Source: Candidatus Poribacteria bacterium (GTDB lineage: Bacteria; Poribacteria; WGA-4E; WGA-3G). Taken from it: 64,000 nucleotides of DNA. Below, one piece after another: positions 18,482-26,471 of the stretch. Below the pieces are notes generated by a model that searched no databases, was not told the origin of the DNA, and saw nothing but the letters and a program-made list of their open reading frames with translations. A program made the translations under genes and the position numbers. The DNA lies in contig JAJEIE010000008.1 of the NCBI GenBank assembly GCA_022827625.1, positions 1 through 64,000 on the forward strand. The letters are read 5' to 3'. Within the stretch, counting starts at the first letter, position 1. Every line of letters starts with the position of its first letter.

Positions 18482-21400
18482 TCATTTTTTTCTCAATGCT
18501 GCCTCAATTTTGGCTTCAATCTTTCGACCAACAGACCGCGTCAGCGACAGTTGGTTCACACGACGGTTTCTTGCCATGATGTAGACCAGCACATTCTTTT
18601 TAACGAACCAGATAGAGGCTCCGGCGCGCCATGTCGCATCCCCGATGACTTCCTCGACATTCGGCTCGGGTTTATAGACTGGAAGCGCAGAAATATGGTG
18701 CCGCCACTTGTCGGCGGCTTGTTGGGCATCCGTAATGCTATAAAATAACCAGTAGCGAATAGCGATGCGTTCCTCGGGTTGCGGTCCATTCCATGATTGG
18801 GAAAATCCCTCTGCAAAAGCGGGTTCAACTCGGCGATGCGCAACAGGATGACTCCTCCCGAGTCCCATAGTGGTCGTGGATAAATCGTTCGCTGTCAGAA
18901 GAACGGGATTAAGTTTGCTAACCAACTTCTCCTCTCCTGCTTCGTTAACATCCACTGCAGGCGGAGTTTGGCTTATGGAAGAGGTTTCTAAGTCTACCTT
19001 GAGATAGATTTCACCATCTAAATCAGAGAGGGTATGCTGAACACCAGCAAGACCGCTTGCGACAGCGGCGGCTTGCTTCGGTAAACGGATCTGCTGTTCC
19101 TTACCGGAGCGGTTATAGACCGCCCAGCCGTTGGTGAACGCACGGATGAATAGACCCTTAACCCCATATCCCTTACCATCATGATAAAGTTGTCCCTTCT
19201 CACCAACGGGACGACCGAGCGGCGCATCCCAGAAATCATACCAATAGTGTTCGTGATTGTGATGGTGCGGTTTACCTTCCGTGTGGTCTCTCTCATGTCC
19301 GGGTAAAAGCTCGTATTCATGTGTGTGGGTGATACCTTCTACGCCAATCGTGTAGCAAACGTAGCCATCTGAATGTGTCAAGCCCAGAGTCGTAATCACA
19401 CGCATCATCTGCTGGTTACGGGGAGAATCCGGAGGTTCAAACGATACACCTTGACCTTCAAGGGCGTTTATTTGCGGTTCGCGGAAGTTCTGATCTGACC
19501 ATAACAACGCGCTTTCAATCTCTCGGAGTTTACGATGCGTGTAACCCGTGTGCGGTGGGTCGAGAAAAGATTCCATGAATATCCCATTAACGTAGGGTGC
19601 AGCCATTGGTGCTTTATTCTCGTTTGAATTGACGATCATCAGAAAATCTTCACCGGCAGCCTCACGAATACGACGCACCATAGAGATTCTCGCTGATCGC
19701 TCGGCTTCGACACTTCGATAATAGACCGTTTTGTCATTATGACCTCTACCATTATGAAGCGTGACACTATCTTCTTCCCATTCACGCAAGAAGATACCGT
19801 CGTAGAGCGCACATTTCGCGACGGCAAGGGCTTTCTGAATGAGAATGTCCTGTACAACAGGATGTGTAAAGTCTATGAGGAAGGTTGAAGCACCAGAGTG
19901 AGTTTGAACGCGATTGCCATTCGCATCTCTTATCCAATGCGGCCAATTTTCAGGATAGTCGCTTGGATCGGCACTGATATGGTTAAGACTCACAAGTCTT
20001 AGGAAGTTAGGATTTTTTGAAAGAAGGTCTTCTCTTTTCCCGTGAGCATCGTCTATTCTCCCAAAGATTTGAAGACCCTCGGTTGTAGGTTGCCATTGCA
20101 GGTCAAACCCCAGACCACCCCAAAACAGATCGTGATATATGATTGCATCCTCATCGGATAAGTTTGGTAAGTTGAGAGGTTCGGAATGCCACGCCGAAAA
20201 GACCGAAGGGTAATCTCTGCCTTTGATACGGGGTGCTATTGCAACCCTTGATGTATCATCACAGACCCCGAAATTGCCGTGGTTGTCTATAACCTCTAAG
20301 TGAGTGAGCCCATCAAGCGGTGAAAAATCCGTAATATTATTATTTTCTATCAACAATTTTTTGAGATTGGCTAACCCGGCAAGTGGTGAAATATCTTCTA
20401 TTTGGTTCTGCCAAATATGTAAAGTCTCTAAACGCGTGAGTGCTGCGAGCGGGCGCAGATCTGAAATCTCGTTACCTCCCAAATCAATAAAATCCAGTTT
20501 TTTTAGACCCGACAAAGGCGATATATCCTCAATCTTGTTTCCTATCAGAACAAGTCCTTCCAAATCCGTCGCATGCGCTAATCCCGTGAGATTAACAATC
20601 CCTTTGTGTCGCGCATCGAGGCTGGTTAAGTGTTCTTGAAGATATGTGGGTGTCAATGGCTGGTTTGCCGGAATTTTAAGCGTTTCTCGGATCGCTTGTC
20701 GGAGTGCTGTGTCCGGCATCCAGTGTGTCTCGGGAAGACTGTGTGAATCCTCTGAGGTGTTAGATGTTATATCCCGCTCGTCATCTCGTAAACCCGCAGC
20801 GCTGTTTTTACTGATGGTGGCAGTTTGTCCGAACCGATTGCGTACGGACGGTTTCGCATCGGTCTTAATAACGATGGGTGCCTCAATAATTTCGATAGTC
20901 GGTTCCGATGCTGCCTCGAAACTATAAGGTCTTTGAAATCGGGTGAGGTATTTGTTGCTGAGTCCGAGCATCAACACCATCAAAATCGCAGCCGCACCGA
21001 CTGCGATCCACGGAATGACGGGTTTCGTAGCCGGCGAGGGCATCGGTTTCATATCAACGGCTTTCTGCGTAATGTTTTCTGCGAGGTTCGCAGAGAGTTG
21101 AACACTGCCGAGCATCTCTTGGACCAAGACTGTTTCGTCTTGTCGTAAGCGGCGACGTGCGCGCTGCAGACGGCTGGTAATCGTGTTCACGGAGACCCCA
21201 AGGAATCTGCTAATCTCGCGCGTCTTCATTTCACCGAGGTAGTAGAGCGTCATCACGGTCCGTTCGCTCTCCGGGAGTTTATCGAGGAGTTCCTTGACGA
21301 GTTTCTGCCGACGTTCAGCAGATTCGGCTTCCTGTTGTTCTGCTATATAACGGGCATAAGCGGATTTGTCAATTGTTTCCATTGCCGTCGCCTCCAGTAC

Positions 21401-21679
21401 TTCTAATCTGGACTTGTTTTTTCGGTGCCAGTTGCTGCATCTCCGACTTGTGGTGACATAAAGCCATCCAGCGAATTGGCGTGGGTCCTTGAGGGTTGAC
21501 AGTTTGTTGTAGACTTGGAGGAAGGTGTCTTGGGTAATTTCTTCGGCATGGTGAAAATCGCCAATTTTCCGCCATGCCAAGGCATGCACGCTTTTCTGGT
21601 ATTTTCGGACTAAAGCCGTGAAGGCTGCGTCATCACCGGACAAAATTCTGTGAATCAGTTGAACGTCTTCTTCTATCAT
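18482..21679 (-). CDS. ECF sigma factor fused to a transmembrane helix, leucine-rich repeats and a large outer domain
   Basis: Single 1065-residue frame. Residues 1-185 form an ECF sigma factor: region 2 (FTALVRKYQKSVHALAWRKI, EEITQDTFLQVY, QFAGWLYVTTSRR) and region 4 (LPESERTVMTLYYLGEMKTR, SVNTITSRLQRARRRLR). One membrane helix follows (about 221-241, WIAVGAAAILMVLMLGL). Outside it lie leucine-rich repeats (about 345-465, repeated IEDISPLSGL / ISDLRPLAAL / ITDFSPLDGL) and a domain of ~580 residues with IDFTHPVVQDIL, YDGIFLREWEED and EKAPMAAPYVNGIFMES, resembling TIM-barrel glycoside-hydrolase-like proteins. I infer a membrane-bound sigma factor gated by an outside signal or by proteolysis. 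Catalytic activity of the outer domain is unproven. Confidence 0.85.
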   Translation of the reverse strand: MIEEDVQLIHRILSGDDAAFTALVRKYQKSVHALAWRKIGDFHHAEEITQDTFLQVYNKLSTLKDPRQFAGWLYVTTSRRCSNWHRKNKSRLEVLEATAMETIDKSAYARYIAEQQEAESAERRQKLVKELLDKLPESERTVMTLYYLGEMKTREISRFLGVSVNTITSRLQRARRRLRQDETVLVQEMLGSVQLSANLAENITQKAVDMKPMPSPATKPVIPWIAVGAAAILMVLMLGLSNKYLTRFQRPYSFEAASEPTIEIIEAPIVIKTDAKPSVRNRFGQTATISKNSAAGLRDDERDITSNTSEDSHSLPETHWMPDTALRQAIRETLKIPANQPLTPTYLQEHLTSLDARHKGIVNLTGLAHATDLEGLVLIGNKIEDISPLSGLKKLDFIDLGGNEISDLRPLAALTRLETLHIWQNQIEDISPLAGLANLKKLLIENNNITDFSPLDGLTHLEVIDNHGNFGVCDDTSRVAIAPRIKGRDYPSVFSAWHSEPLNLPNLSDEDAIIYHDLFWGGLGFDLQWQPTTEGLQIFGRIDDAHGKREDLLSKNPNFLRLVSLNHISADPSDYPENWPHWIRDANGNRVQTHSGASTFLIDFTHPVVQDILIQKALAVAKCALYDGIFLREWEEDSVTLHNGRGHNDKTVYYRSVEAERSARISMVRRIREAAGEDFLMIVNSNENKAPMAAPYVNGIFMESFLDPPHTGYTHRKLREIESALLWSDQNFREPQINALEGQGVSFEPPDSPRNQQMMRVITTLGLTHSDGYVCYTIGVEGITHTHEYELLPGHERDHTEGKPHHHNHEHYWYDFWDAPLGRPVGEKGQLYHDGKGYGVKGLFIRAFTNGWAVYNRSGKEQQIRLPKQAAAVASGLAGVQHTLSDLDGEIYLKVDLETSSISQTPPAVDVNEAGEEKLVSKLNPVLLTANDLSTTTMGLGRSHPVAHRRVEPAFAEGFSQSWNGPQPEERIAIRYWLFYSITDAQQAADKWRHHISALPVYKPEPNVEEVIGDATWRAGASIWFVKKNVLVYIMARNRRVNQLSLTRSVGRKIEAKIEAALRKK

Positions 21680-21832
21680 TATTGGACTCCATGATGAATG
21701 GATTTGGATGTCTTGTCTATTACTGTGAATCGTGTGCTATATAGACACTTTTTTTTGAGAAAAACGTGCATAATTTGAAAAAAAATGAAGAGAATGTGAA
21801 TTTGGTAACGGGTGTTCTTTGACGCGTAAATC

Positions 21833-21861
21833 TTGACATCCCCAACGCCTTCTGATATACT
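21833..21861 (+). promoter_or_regulatory. Strong sigma-70 promoter for the AAA/nuclease gene
   Basis: TTGACA, 17-nt spacer, TATACT, 35 nt before the GTG start with AAGGAGGAG in between. Confidence 0.85.
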
Positions 21862-21896
21862 AAAGAAACGAACGCTTTCACAAGGAGGAGAAAACC

Positions 21897-23531
21897 GTGA
21901 GGACTTTCGGAACACAAGGCCCCGTCAATCCGCATGATAACTATATGGTCACACGTTCCCAAGAAACTGCTGACTTTATGGAGCGCGTCAAAGATGGAAA
22001 ATATATCGTCATTTTCGCACCTCGACAGACCGGAAAAACGACATTCTTTCAACGCGCCTTGGATATCCTCACCACTCAAGAACAAAACTACTTCCCTATT
22101 CAACTCAATTTTGAGGAGGCTGAAAGCGACACTGCCCCTAATTTTTACAGAGGTCTCTATGAAGATATTCTTGAGCAGATAGAAATTGTTTTTGAGCGAC
22201 GCGGCGAGGTGCCTTCTGTAGCGTTAGCAGATTTTTTGGAGAATAACAACGGTATCACCGATAACCGCTCTATGCGTAGGTTCTTTCGGCAGTTCGCAAG
22301 GTTGCTGCCACGTGATACACCGGACACAACACAAACCCCCTCCCTCACGCAGCGCGTGGTTCTCTTCATTGACGAGTTTGATGGTATCTCACGTGATGCA
22401 CTTAAAGGATTTCTTCACTCGCTGCGCCACATTTACGTCGCCGGCAAGCCGCGCAGCCCACACAGCGTCGGCATTGTCGGCGTTAAGAGTATCAAACAAC
22501 TTAATTATGATGACTCCGTTTCACCCTTCAATATCCAAGATGAGTTCGTTTTGCCAAACTTCACCGTGGAACAGGTCCGTGAACTCCTGCAGCAGTATAC
22601 AGATGAAGTCGGTCAAGCCTTCACACCTGAAGTCATTGAGACGTTGTACAAACAGACAGCTGGACAGCCCTTCCTTGTCAACCGCGCCGCGCAGATTCTG
22701 ACATCAGAACTCAACATTCCCAAAACCGAGACGATTACACTGGCACACTTCACAACAGCACAGAAGAAACTTCTTCTCGAAAAAAACACGAACATTGAGC
22801 ACCTCACAACCAATGTCCGCAAAAGTCGCCGGTTTGAAAGACTCTTGATGCGAATCATGACTTATGAAGAAGGTGTCCGCTTCAATCCGCACGACGACAT
22901 TATCGATGAACTCACAACTTATGGGGTCATTCAGAACGGGCCTGACGGGAAATGTGAGATTGTTAACCCTATCTATCTCCATCACATCATGCAGGTATTC
23001 ACACCAACGGTGAATGGACTGGAGCGTGATTACTTTGCAGAGAACACGACCGGCGGGTTTCAAAATTATCTCACACCGGAAGGACACCTTGATATCGAGC
23101 AGCTTTTGGATAACTTCCGGGATTTCATCACACGCGTAGGCTTCAAGATACTACAAGTGCCTGAAACACCACAAGAGTATATCGGTAGGCACCTTCTCCT
23201 TACCTATCTGGATTCATTCGTCAAGGCAGTCGGCGCGGTTATGTCCTTTGAAGTGCCAACAGGGTCAGGTAAAATGGATCTCTGTATCACTCACAATCAG
23301 CGGAAATATATCGTTGAAACAAAGATTTGGCGCGGTTATGTCCGCTATCAAGCAGGCAAGCAGCAACTGGCGGCGTATCTCAAACTGGAAGGAGTCGTGG
23401 AAGGCTATTATGTTGTGTTCGATCACCGCCAAAAACCGGAACCGCGCGTAGAAACAGAAACCGTGGCAGGCGTAAACATTCGGAGTTATGTCATTCCCGT
23501 GATACAAGCAGCCCCTTCAGATGCCCCTTGA
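21897..23531 (+). CDS. AAA-type ATPase with C-terminal PD-(D/E)XK nuclease-like domain
   Basis: Starts with GTG after AAGGAGGAG. Residues 1-360 form a STAND/AAA_14-like ATPase: P-loop APRQTGKTT (41-49), Walker B VVLFIDEFD (154-162) and a sensor-like VGIVGVKSI. The C-terminal part (about 400-535) has GSGKMDLCI with D461 and YIVETKIWRG with E474 and K476, the D...ExK core of PD-(D/E)XK nucleases. Proteins of this layout (AAA-ATPase-like plus PDDEXK_9) are often mobile or defence-related, but none has a well-settled role. It is monocistronic with its own consensus promoter, opposite the sigma fusion gene. Confidence 0.85.
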   Translation: MRTFGTQGPVNPHDNYMVTRSQETADFMERVKDGKYIVIFAPRQTGKTTFFQRALDILTTQEQNYFPIQLNFEEAESDTAPNFYRGLYEDILEQIEIVFERRGEVPSVALADFLENNNGITDNRSMRRFFRQFARLLPRDTPDTTQTPSLTQRVVLFIDEFDGISRDALKGFLHSLRHIYVAGKPRSPHSVGIVGVKSIKQLNYDDSVSPFNIQDEFVLPNFTVEQVRELLQQYTDEVGQAFTPEVIETLYKQTAGQPFLVNRAAQILTSELNIPKTETITLAHFTTAQKKLLLEKNTNIEHLTTNVRKSRRFERLLMRIMTYEEGVRFNPHDDIIDELTTYGVIQNGPDGKCEIVNPIYLHHIMQVFTPTVNGLERDYFAENTTGGFQNYLTPEGHLDIEQLLDNFRDFITRVGFKILQVPETPQEYIGRHLLLTYLDSFVKAVGAVMSFEVPTGSGKMDLCITHNQRKYIVETKIWRGYVRYQAGKQQLAAYLKLEGVVEGYYVVFDHRQKPEPRVETETVAGVNIRSYVIPVIQAAPSDAP

Positions 23532-23641
23532 CGCTGTCCGTGTTCTAATATCACATAAAATCCGGGTCATCCATGACAAGCCACGATTTACGGCGGACTC
23601 GCCTAAATGCGATGTGCATTCAGACAAACACACAAATACGC

Positions 23642-24619
23642 TTACCCTCGCCCAAACACCAAAACATCGTAAGCCTGCCCTTGGTACGCAAACTGATTTT
23701 TGAACCGACCTTCGCAGGTAAAACCGGCAGTCTCCAAAACCGCAGCTTTCTGCTCAGCACCGCTGTCAACGTAACACTGCACCTTCACATCAGGAAACGC
23801 CACCGCTGAAAGCAATGCCGGAACAGCGTCCGCGAAATTCGGATGGAAAAAGAGGTCCAACACCGCAGTCGCTGGCTGCCAACGTTCATCCCTGCTGACA
23901 GTCGCCCACCCAACGATCGCACCCTCCGAGGTAACCAGCAATTTGGCAGCGTCGTAGGCATCTTCAGTTTCCAAGGTGTGTTTGAAGCCGAGGAAGCCGC
24001 CTTCCATATTCGTGGGACCGTAGACATCCCATGCCAGACTCCGTAGCGCGTCCCAACCGACAATCCCTGAGAGTGCCGTGACTTTCGGCCAATCGTGCCA
24101 TTCAACCGATTTCGGCTCTGCGGGTGCAGGCGCGAAGTAGTTTTCCTCAAAGTCCTCGTTTACGTAATACTTCATAAACCCAGACTCTGGAAATACGCTC
24201 TCAAATCCGAAGCTATGATAGATGTAATACGGGGGGCTATTGTAACCTGTGCCGAGATAGAGGGCACGACCGGTGCGCTGCCGGAAATCCGCCATCTGGT
24301 ATCCCATCACCCCTTTGCACGCCCCTTTCCTGCGTTGGTTCGGAAGTGTAAAGACATGCCCTAAAATACCGATACCTTCATGCTCGACCGTCATAATGTT
24401 GGTAATCACGCGTCCGTCAAGTTTACCGACATAGAAACGGGTCTCTAACGCATCAAGCCCTTCCGTGACACACCGCTCAATATGCCATTCCCAGTTGCCG
24501 CCTTTATGCCCGAGGAACTGTTTCACTTCTTCAGCATGAGGCGCGTCAGGTGCGGTAATTACACCGACTTCCATCCGTTCTTCTGTCTTTAATACCGCTT
24601 CTCCGAGTTTATTGTACAT
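23642..24619 (-). CDS. GNAT-family acetyltransferase, two-domain
   Basis: Likely transfers an acetyl group from acetyl-CoA to an unknown amine. The N-terminal GNAT domain shows HVFTLPNQRRKGACKGVM, with the acetyl-CoA-binding Q/RxxGxA motif, and YLGTGYNSPPYYIYHSFGF. A second, weaker GNAT-like half follows (WATVSRDERWQPATAVLDLF, AVLETAGFTCEGRF). I chose the ATG at 24619 because GGAG lies 7 nt before it; GTG 24631 and ATG 24625 are in frame but too close to that site. It converges on the AAA gene with a 110-nt gap. About 325 residues. Confidence 0.8.
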   Translation of the reverse strand: MYNKLGEAVLKTEERMEVGVITAPDAPHAEEVKQFLGHKGGNWEWHIERCVTEGLDALETRFYVGKLDGRVITNIMTVEHEGIGILGHVFTLPNQRRKGACKGVMGYQMADFRQRTGRALYLGTGYNSPPYYIYHSFGFESVFPESGFMKYYVNEDFEENYFAPAPAEPKSVEWHDWPKVTALSGIVGWDALRSLAWDVYGPTNMEGGFLGFKHTLETEDAYDAAKLLVTSEGAIVGWATVSRDERWQPATAVLDLFFHPNFADAVPALLSAVAFPDVKVQCYVDSGAEQKAAVLETAGFTCEGRFKNQFAYQGQAYDVLVFGRG

Positions 24620-24643
24620 AGTCATCTCCACTGAATTTATTTA

Positions 24644-24800
24644 AACCCAAATTGCTACTTACAAGATTTTAGGTAAGCAGTTCCCTGTTTGAATGAAAGG
24701 TGTTCATTCTCCAGAGGGGTGTTGTAGCGCAAACTGTTAGTTTGCGTGCCTTATCAGACACGTTAGAAGTTTCTACAGCAAAGGTGGCAACTTGCGTTAT
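24644..24800. mobile_element. MITE-like element, copy 1
   Basis: Ends AACCCAAATTGCTACTTACA and GGTGGCAACTTGCGTTAT are near inverse complements. A second copy with the same ends is at 56631-56797. It carries a CGCAAACT-GTT-AGTTTGCG palindrome in the middle. Confidence 0.6.
24728..24746. repeat. Dispersed palindrome, CAAACT family
   Basis: CGCAAACT-GTT-AGTTTGCG preceded by TGTAG, nested inside the element at 24644-24800. Confidence 0.8.
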
Positions 24801-24814
24801 TTAAGGAAATAAAA

Positions 24815-24843
24815 TTGCAAACACCTTGGAAATATGATATACT
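24815..24843 (+). promoter_or_regulatory. Sigma-70-type promoter for ndk
   Basis: TTGCAA, 17-nt spacer, TATACT, about 110 nt before the ndk start. Confidence 0.7.
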
Positions 24844-24951
24844 TAAAAAGGCTTGGTGTCAAGTCCTTAGACGCTTGTATTACAGTCGTCAGTTACTCAG
24901 GTTTACGACGGATAGGCTATGTTAGCATACAAAGGTTCAGATGGAGGGGCT

Positions 24952-25416
24952 ATGGAGACAGAACAGACATTGGTTCTGATTAAACCGGATGGCGTTCAAC
25001 GTGGGCTTATCGGTGAAGTTATCGCTCGCTATGAACGCAAAGGACTGAAGATTGTGGGAATGAAACTTCAGCAACTCCGGCGCGACACGGTAGAAGCACT
25101 CTACGCCATCCATCAGGGACGCTCTTTTTACGATGTACTTATTGAATTCATGACTTCGGCACCCATCGTTGCTTTAGTTATTGAGGGGCGAAACGCGATA
25201 GAATTAGTGCGGATGCTCAACGGAGATACTGATCCGACGAAATCGCAACCCGGGACAATTCGAGGCGACTTATCAGTGAATGTAACGCATAACATTGTAC
25301 ACGCCTCGGACTCCGCAGAGAGTGCTAAGCGTGAACTCGACATCGTATTCGGACCCGAAGAACGCTACAAATATAACCGAGTAGACGAAGTAATCTTGCA
25401 TCCCACAGTCGTGTAA
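24952..25416 (+). CDS. ndk: Nucleoside diphosphate kinase
   Basis: Balances nucleoside triphosphate pools by transferring the gamma phosphate through a phospho-histidine. It shows TLVLIKPDGVQRGLIGEVI, the nucleotide-binding PGTIRGDL and the active-site His117 in HASDSAESA (normally HGSDS, so Gly to Ala). The 154-residue length is slightly above the usual 140 because of a C-terminal extension after GPEER. ATG 24952 is preferred because GGAGGGG (24943-24949) lies just upstream; an in-frame ATG at 24919 has no such site. It is single, with its own promoter and a strong terminator. Confidence 0.95.
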   Translation: METEQTLVLIKPDGVQRGLIGEVIARYERKGLKIVGMKLQQLRRDTVEALYAIHQGRSFYDVLIEFMTSAPIVALVIEGRNAIELVRMLNGDTDPTKSQPGTIRGDLSVNVTHNIVHASDSAESAKRELDIVFGPEERYKYNRVDEVILHPTVV

Positions 25417-25487
25417 TATAGACAACAAATAACGATTGCAACTGCCATACGCGTAACTATTAACCATTAACCAACAACTATTTTAAG

Positions 25488-25529
25488 CCTGATTTAGACA
25501 AGTAGCATTTTGTCTAAATCAGGTTTTTT
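25488..25529 (+). terminator. Intrinsic terminator of ndk
   Basis: Perfect 14-bp stem CCTGATTTAGACAA / TTGTCTAAATCAGG around an 8-nt loop, followed by TTTTTT. Confidence 0.95.
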
Positions 25530-25530
25530 G

Positions 25531-25559
25531 TTGCAATTTTGTACGATATAATTTACTAT
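25531..25559 (+). promoter_or_regulatory. Promoter for the first LamG gene
   Basis: TTGCAA, 17-nt spacer, TACTAT, directly after the ndk terminator. A GCGCGCTT-CCG-AAGCGTGC hairpin (25594-25612) lies in the 5' leader. Confidence 0.6.
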
Positions 25560-25639
25560 AAAAGTATATCAAAAACGAAACCTAATCGTAGCAGCGCGCT
25601 TCCGAAGCGTGCTTGCGATAAATATTGGAGGGCAAATCA

Positions 25640-26413
25640 GTGAAAAAAGTTTTATTAACCCTCGGCGTAATGTGTTTCAGCCTCATCGCTGTTCACATCA
25701 GCACTGCTGAGATTGACTTTGAGACTGCGGTCGGTATATGGTTGTTTGACGAAGGTAAGGGAGGTGTTGCTGGGGACATCTCTGTTGGAGGGCACGAAGG
25801 GGAACTTGTCAAGTCGCCGACATGGGTGGAAGGTAAATTCGGCGAGGCACTTGAATTCGACGGAAAAGCGAGTTGTGTCTCAACAGGGGAAAAACTCCTT
25901 GACAACCTCGAAGAGTTTACCATTCTCACGTGGGTAAAAACCACGGACGCACCGGCAAATCGCACAGGACTCGTTGGACAGAACGATTCTCCAGAATTCG
26001 GTTTTATTGATGCCAATACGATCAACCTCTGGACACCCACGGCCGGTGGAACACCGAATCCTTGGAAACACAAACACGGGGACGGTGAATGGCATCACGT
26101 CGGGTGTGTCGCTACCACAGATTACGTCCACGTCTATATTGATGGCGAATACGCCGAGAAAAAAGGGGGATGGGCAAACCACGGCACCTCTGCCTTTAAT
26201 GTCAATATCGGTGGGTGTGGGGTCTGGGATCCGGGTGGAAACTTCTTCCCAGGTGCAATGGACGAAGTCGCCATTTTCCACTCAGCACTGGAACAAGAAG
26301 ATATCCAAGAACTGATGGACGTGGGGTTCGAGCAGTATTTAGCAGTTGACCCTGAAGGCAAACTCGAAACAACTTGGGGTCGTATTAAGGCGACTCACCA
26401 TTTCAAGCAATAA
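25640..26413 (+). CDS. Secreted LamG-domain protein with TWG tail, copy 1
   Basis: Starts with GTG, 8 nt after GGAGG (25627). A signal peptide (about residues 1-24) precedes a LamG/concanavalin-like jelly roll: VGIWLFDEGKG, ALEFDGKASCVSTGE, FTILTWVKT, GQNDSPEFGFI, GEWHHVGCVA, VHVYIDGEYAE and GAMDEVAIFHSAL. Such domains bind glycans or other ligands. After a short linker it ends AVDPEGKLETTWGRIK plus seven residues, a tail shared with three other secreted proteins here. It is a close paralogue of the gene at 30094. Single gene between ndk and a convergent TPR gene. Confidence 0.9.
   Translation: MKKVLLTLGVMCFSLIAVHISTAEIDFETAVGIWLFDEGKGGVAGDISVGGHEGELVKSPTWVEGKFGEALEFDGKASCVSTGEKLLDNLEEFTILTWVKTTDAPANRTGLVGQNDSPEFGFIDANTINLWTPTAGGTPNPWKHKHGDGEWHHVGCVATTDYVHVYIDGEYAEKKGGWANHGTSAFNVNIGGCGVWDPGGNFFPGAMDEVAIFHSALEQEDIQELMDVGFEQYLAVDPEGKLETTWGRIKATHHFKQ
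26342..26389 (+). other. Conserved C-terminal TWG tail, copy 1
   Basis: Encodes AVDPEGKLETTWGRIK. Matching tails: 30808-30855 (AVEPAGKIAVTWGMLK), minus strand 38822-38869 (AVDPNHKLATTWGRLK) and 57488-57535 (AVSASDKLATTWGRIK). Confidence 0.8.
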
Positions 26414-26437
26414 CCCACTTTGCTTGATTGAATACAC

Positions 26438-26464
26438 GTAGGGCTGGGGGACCCCAGCCCCTAC
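26438..26464. terminator. Hairpin between convergent genes
   Basis: GTAGGGCTGGGG and CCCCAGCCCCTAC form a GC-rich stem with one bulge, 25 nt after the LamG stop and 8 nt before the end of the minus-strand TPR gene. It lacks a long T run on either side. Confidence 0.6.
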
Positions 26465-26471
26465 TCTCTTC

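Larger units (their letters stand above)
24620..24951. other. Divergent intergenic region with nested repeats and the ndk promoter
   Basis: Holds a MITE-like element (24644-24800) with a CAAACT palindrome inside it, then a promoter (24815-24843). A CAGTCGTCAGTTA repeat near 24885 also occurs at 10361. No gene seen. Confidence 0.6.
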
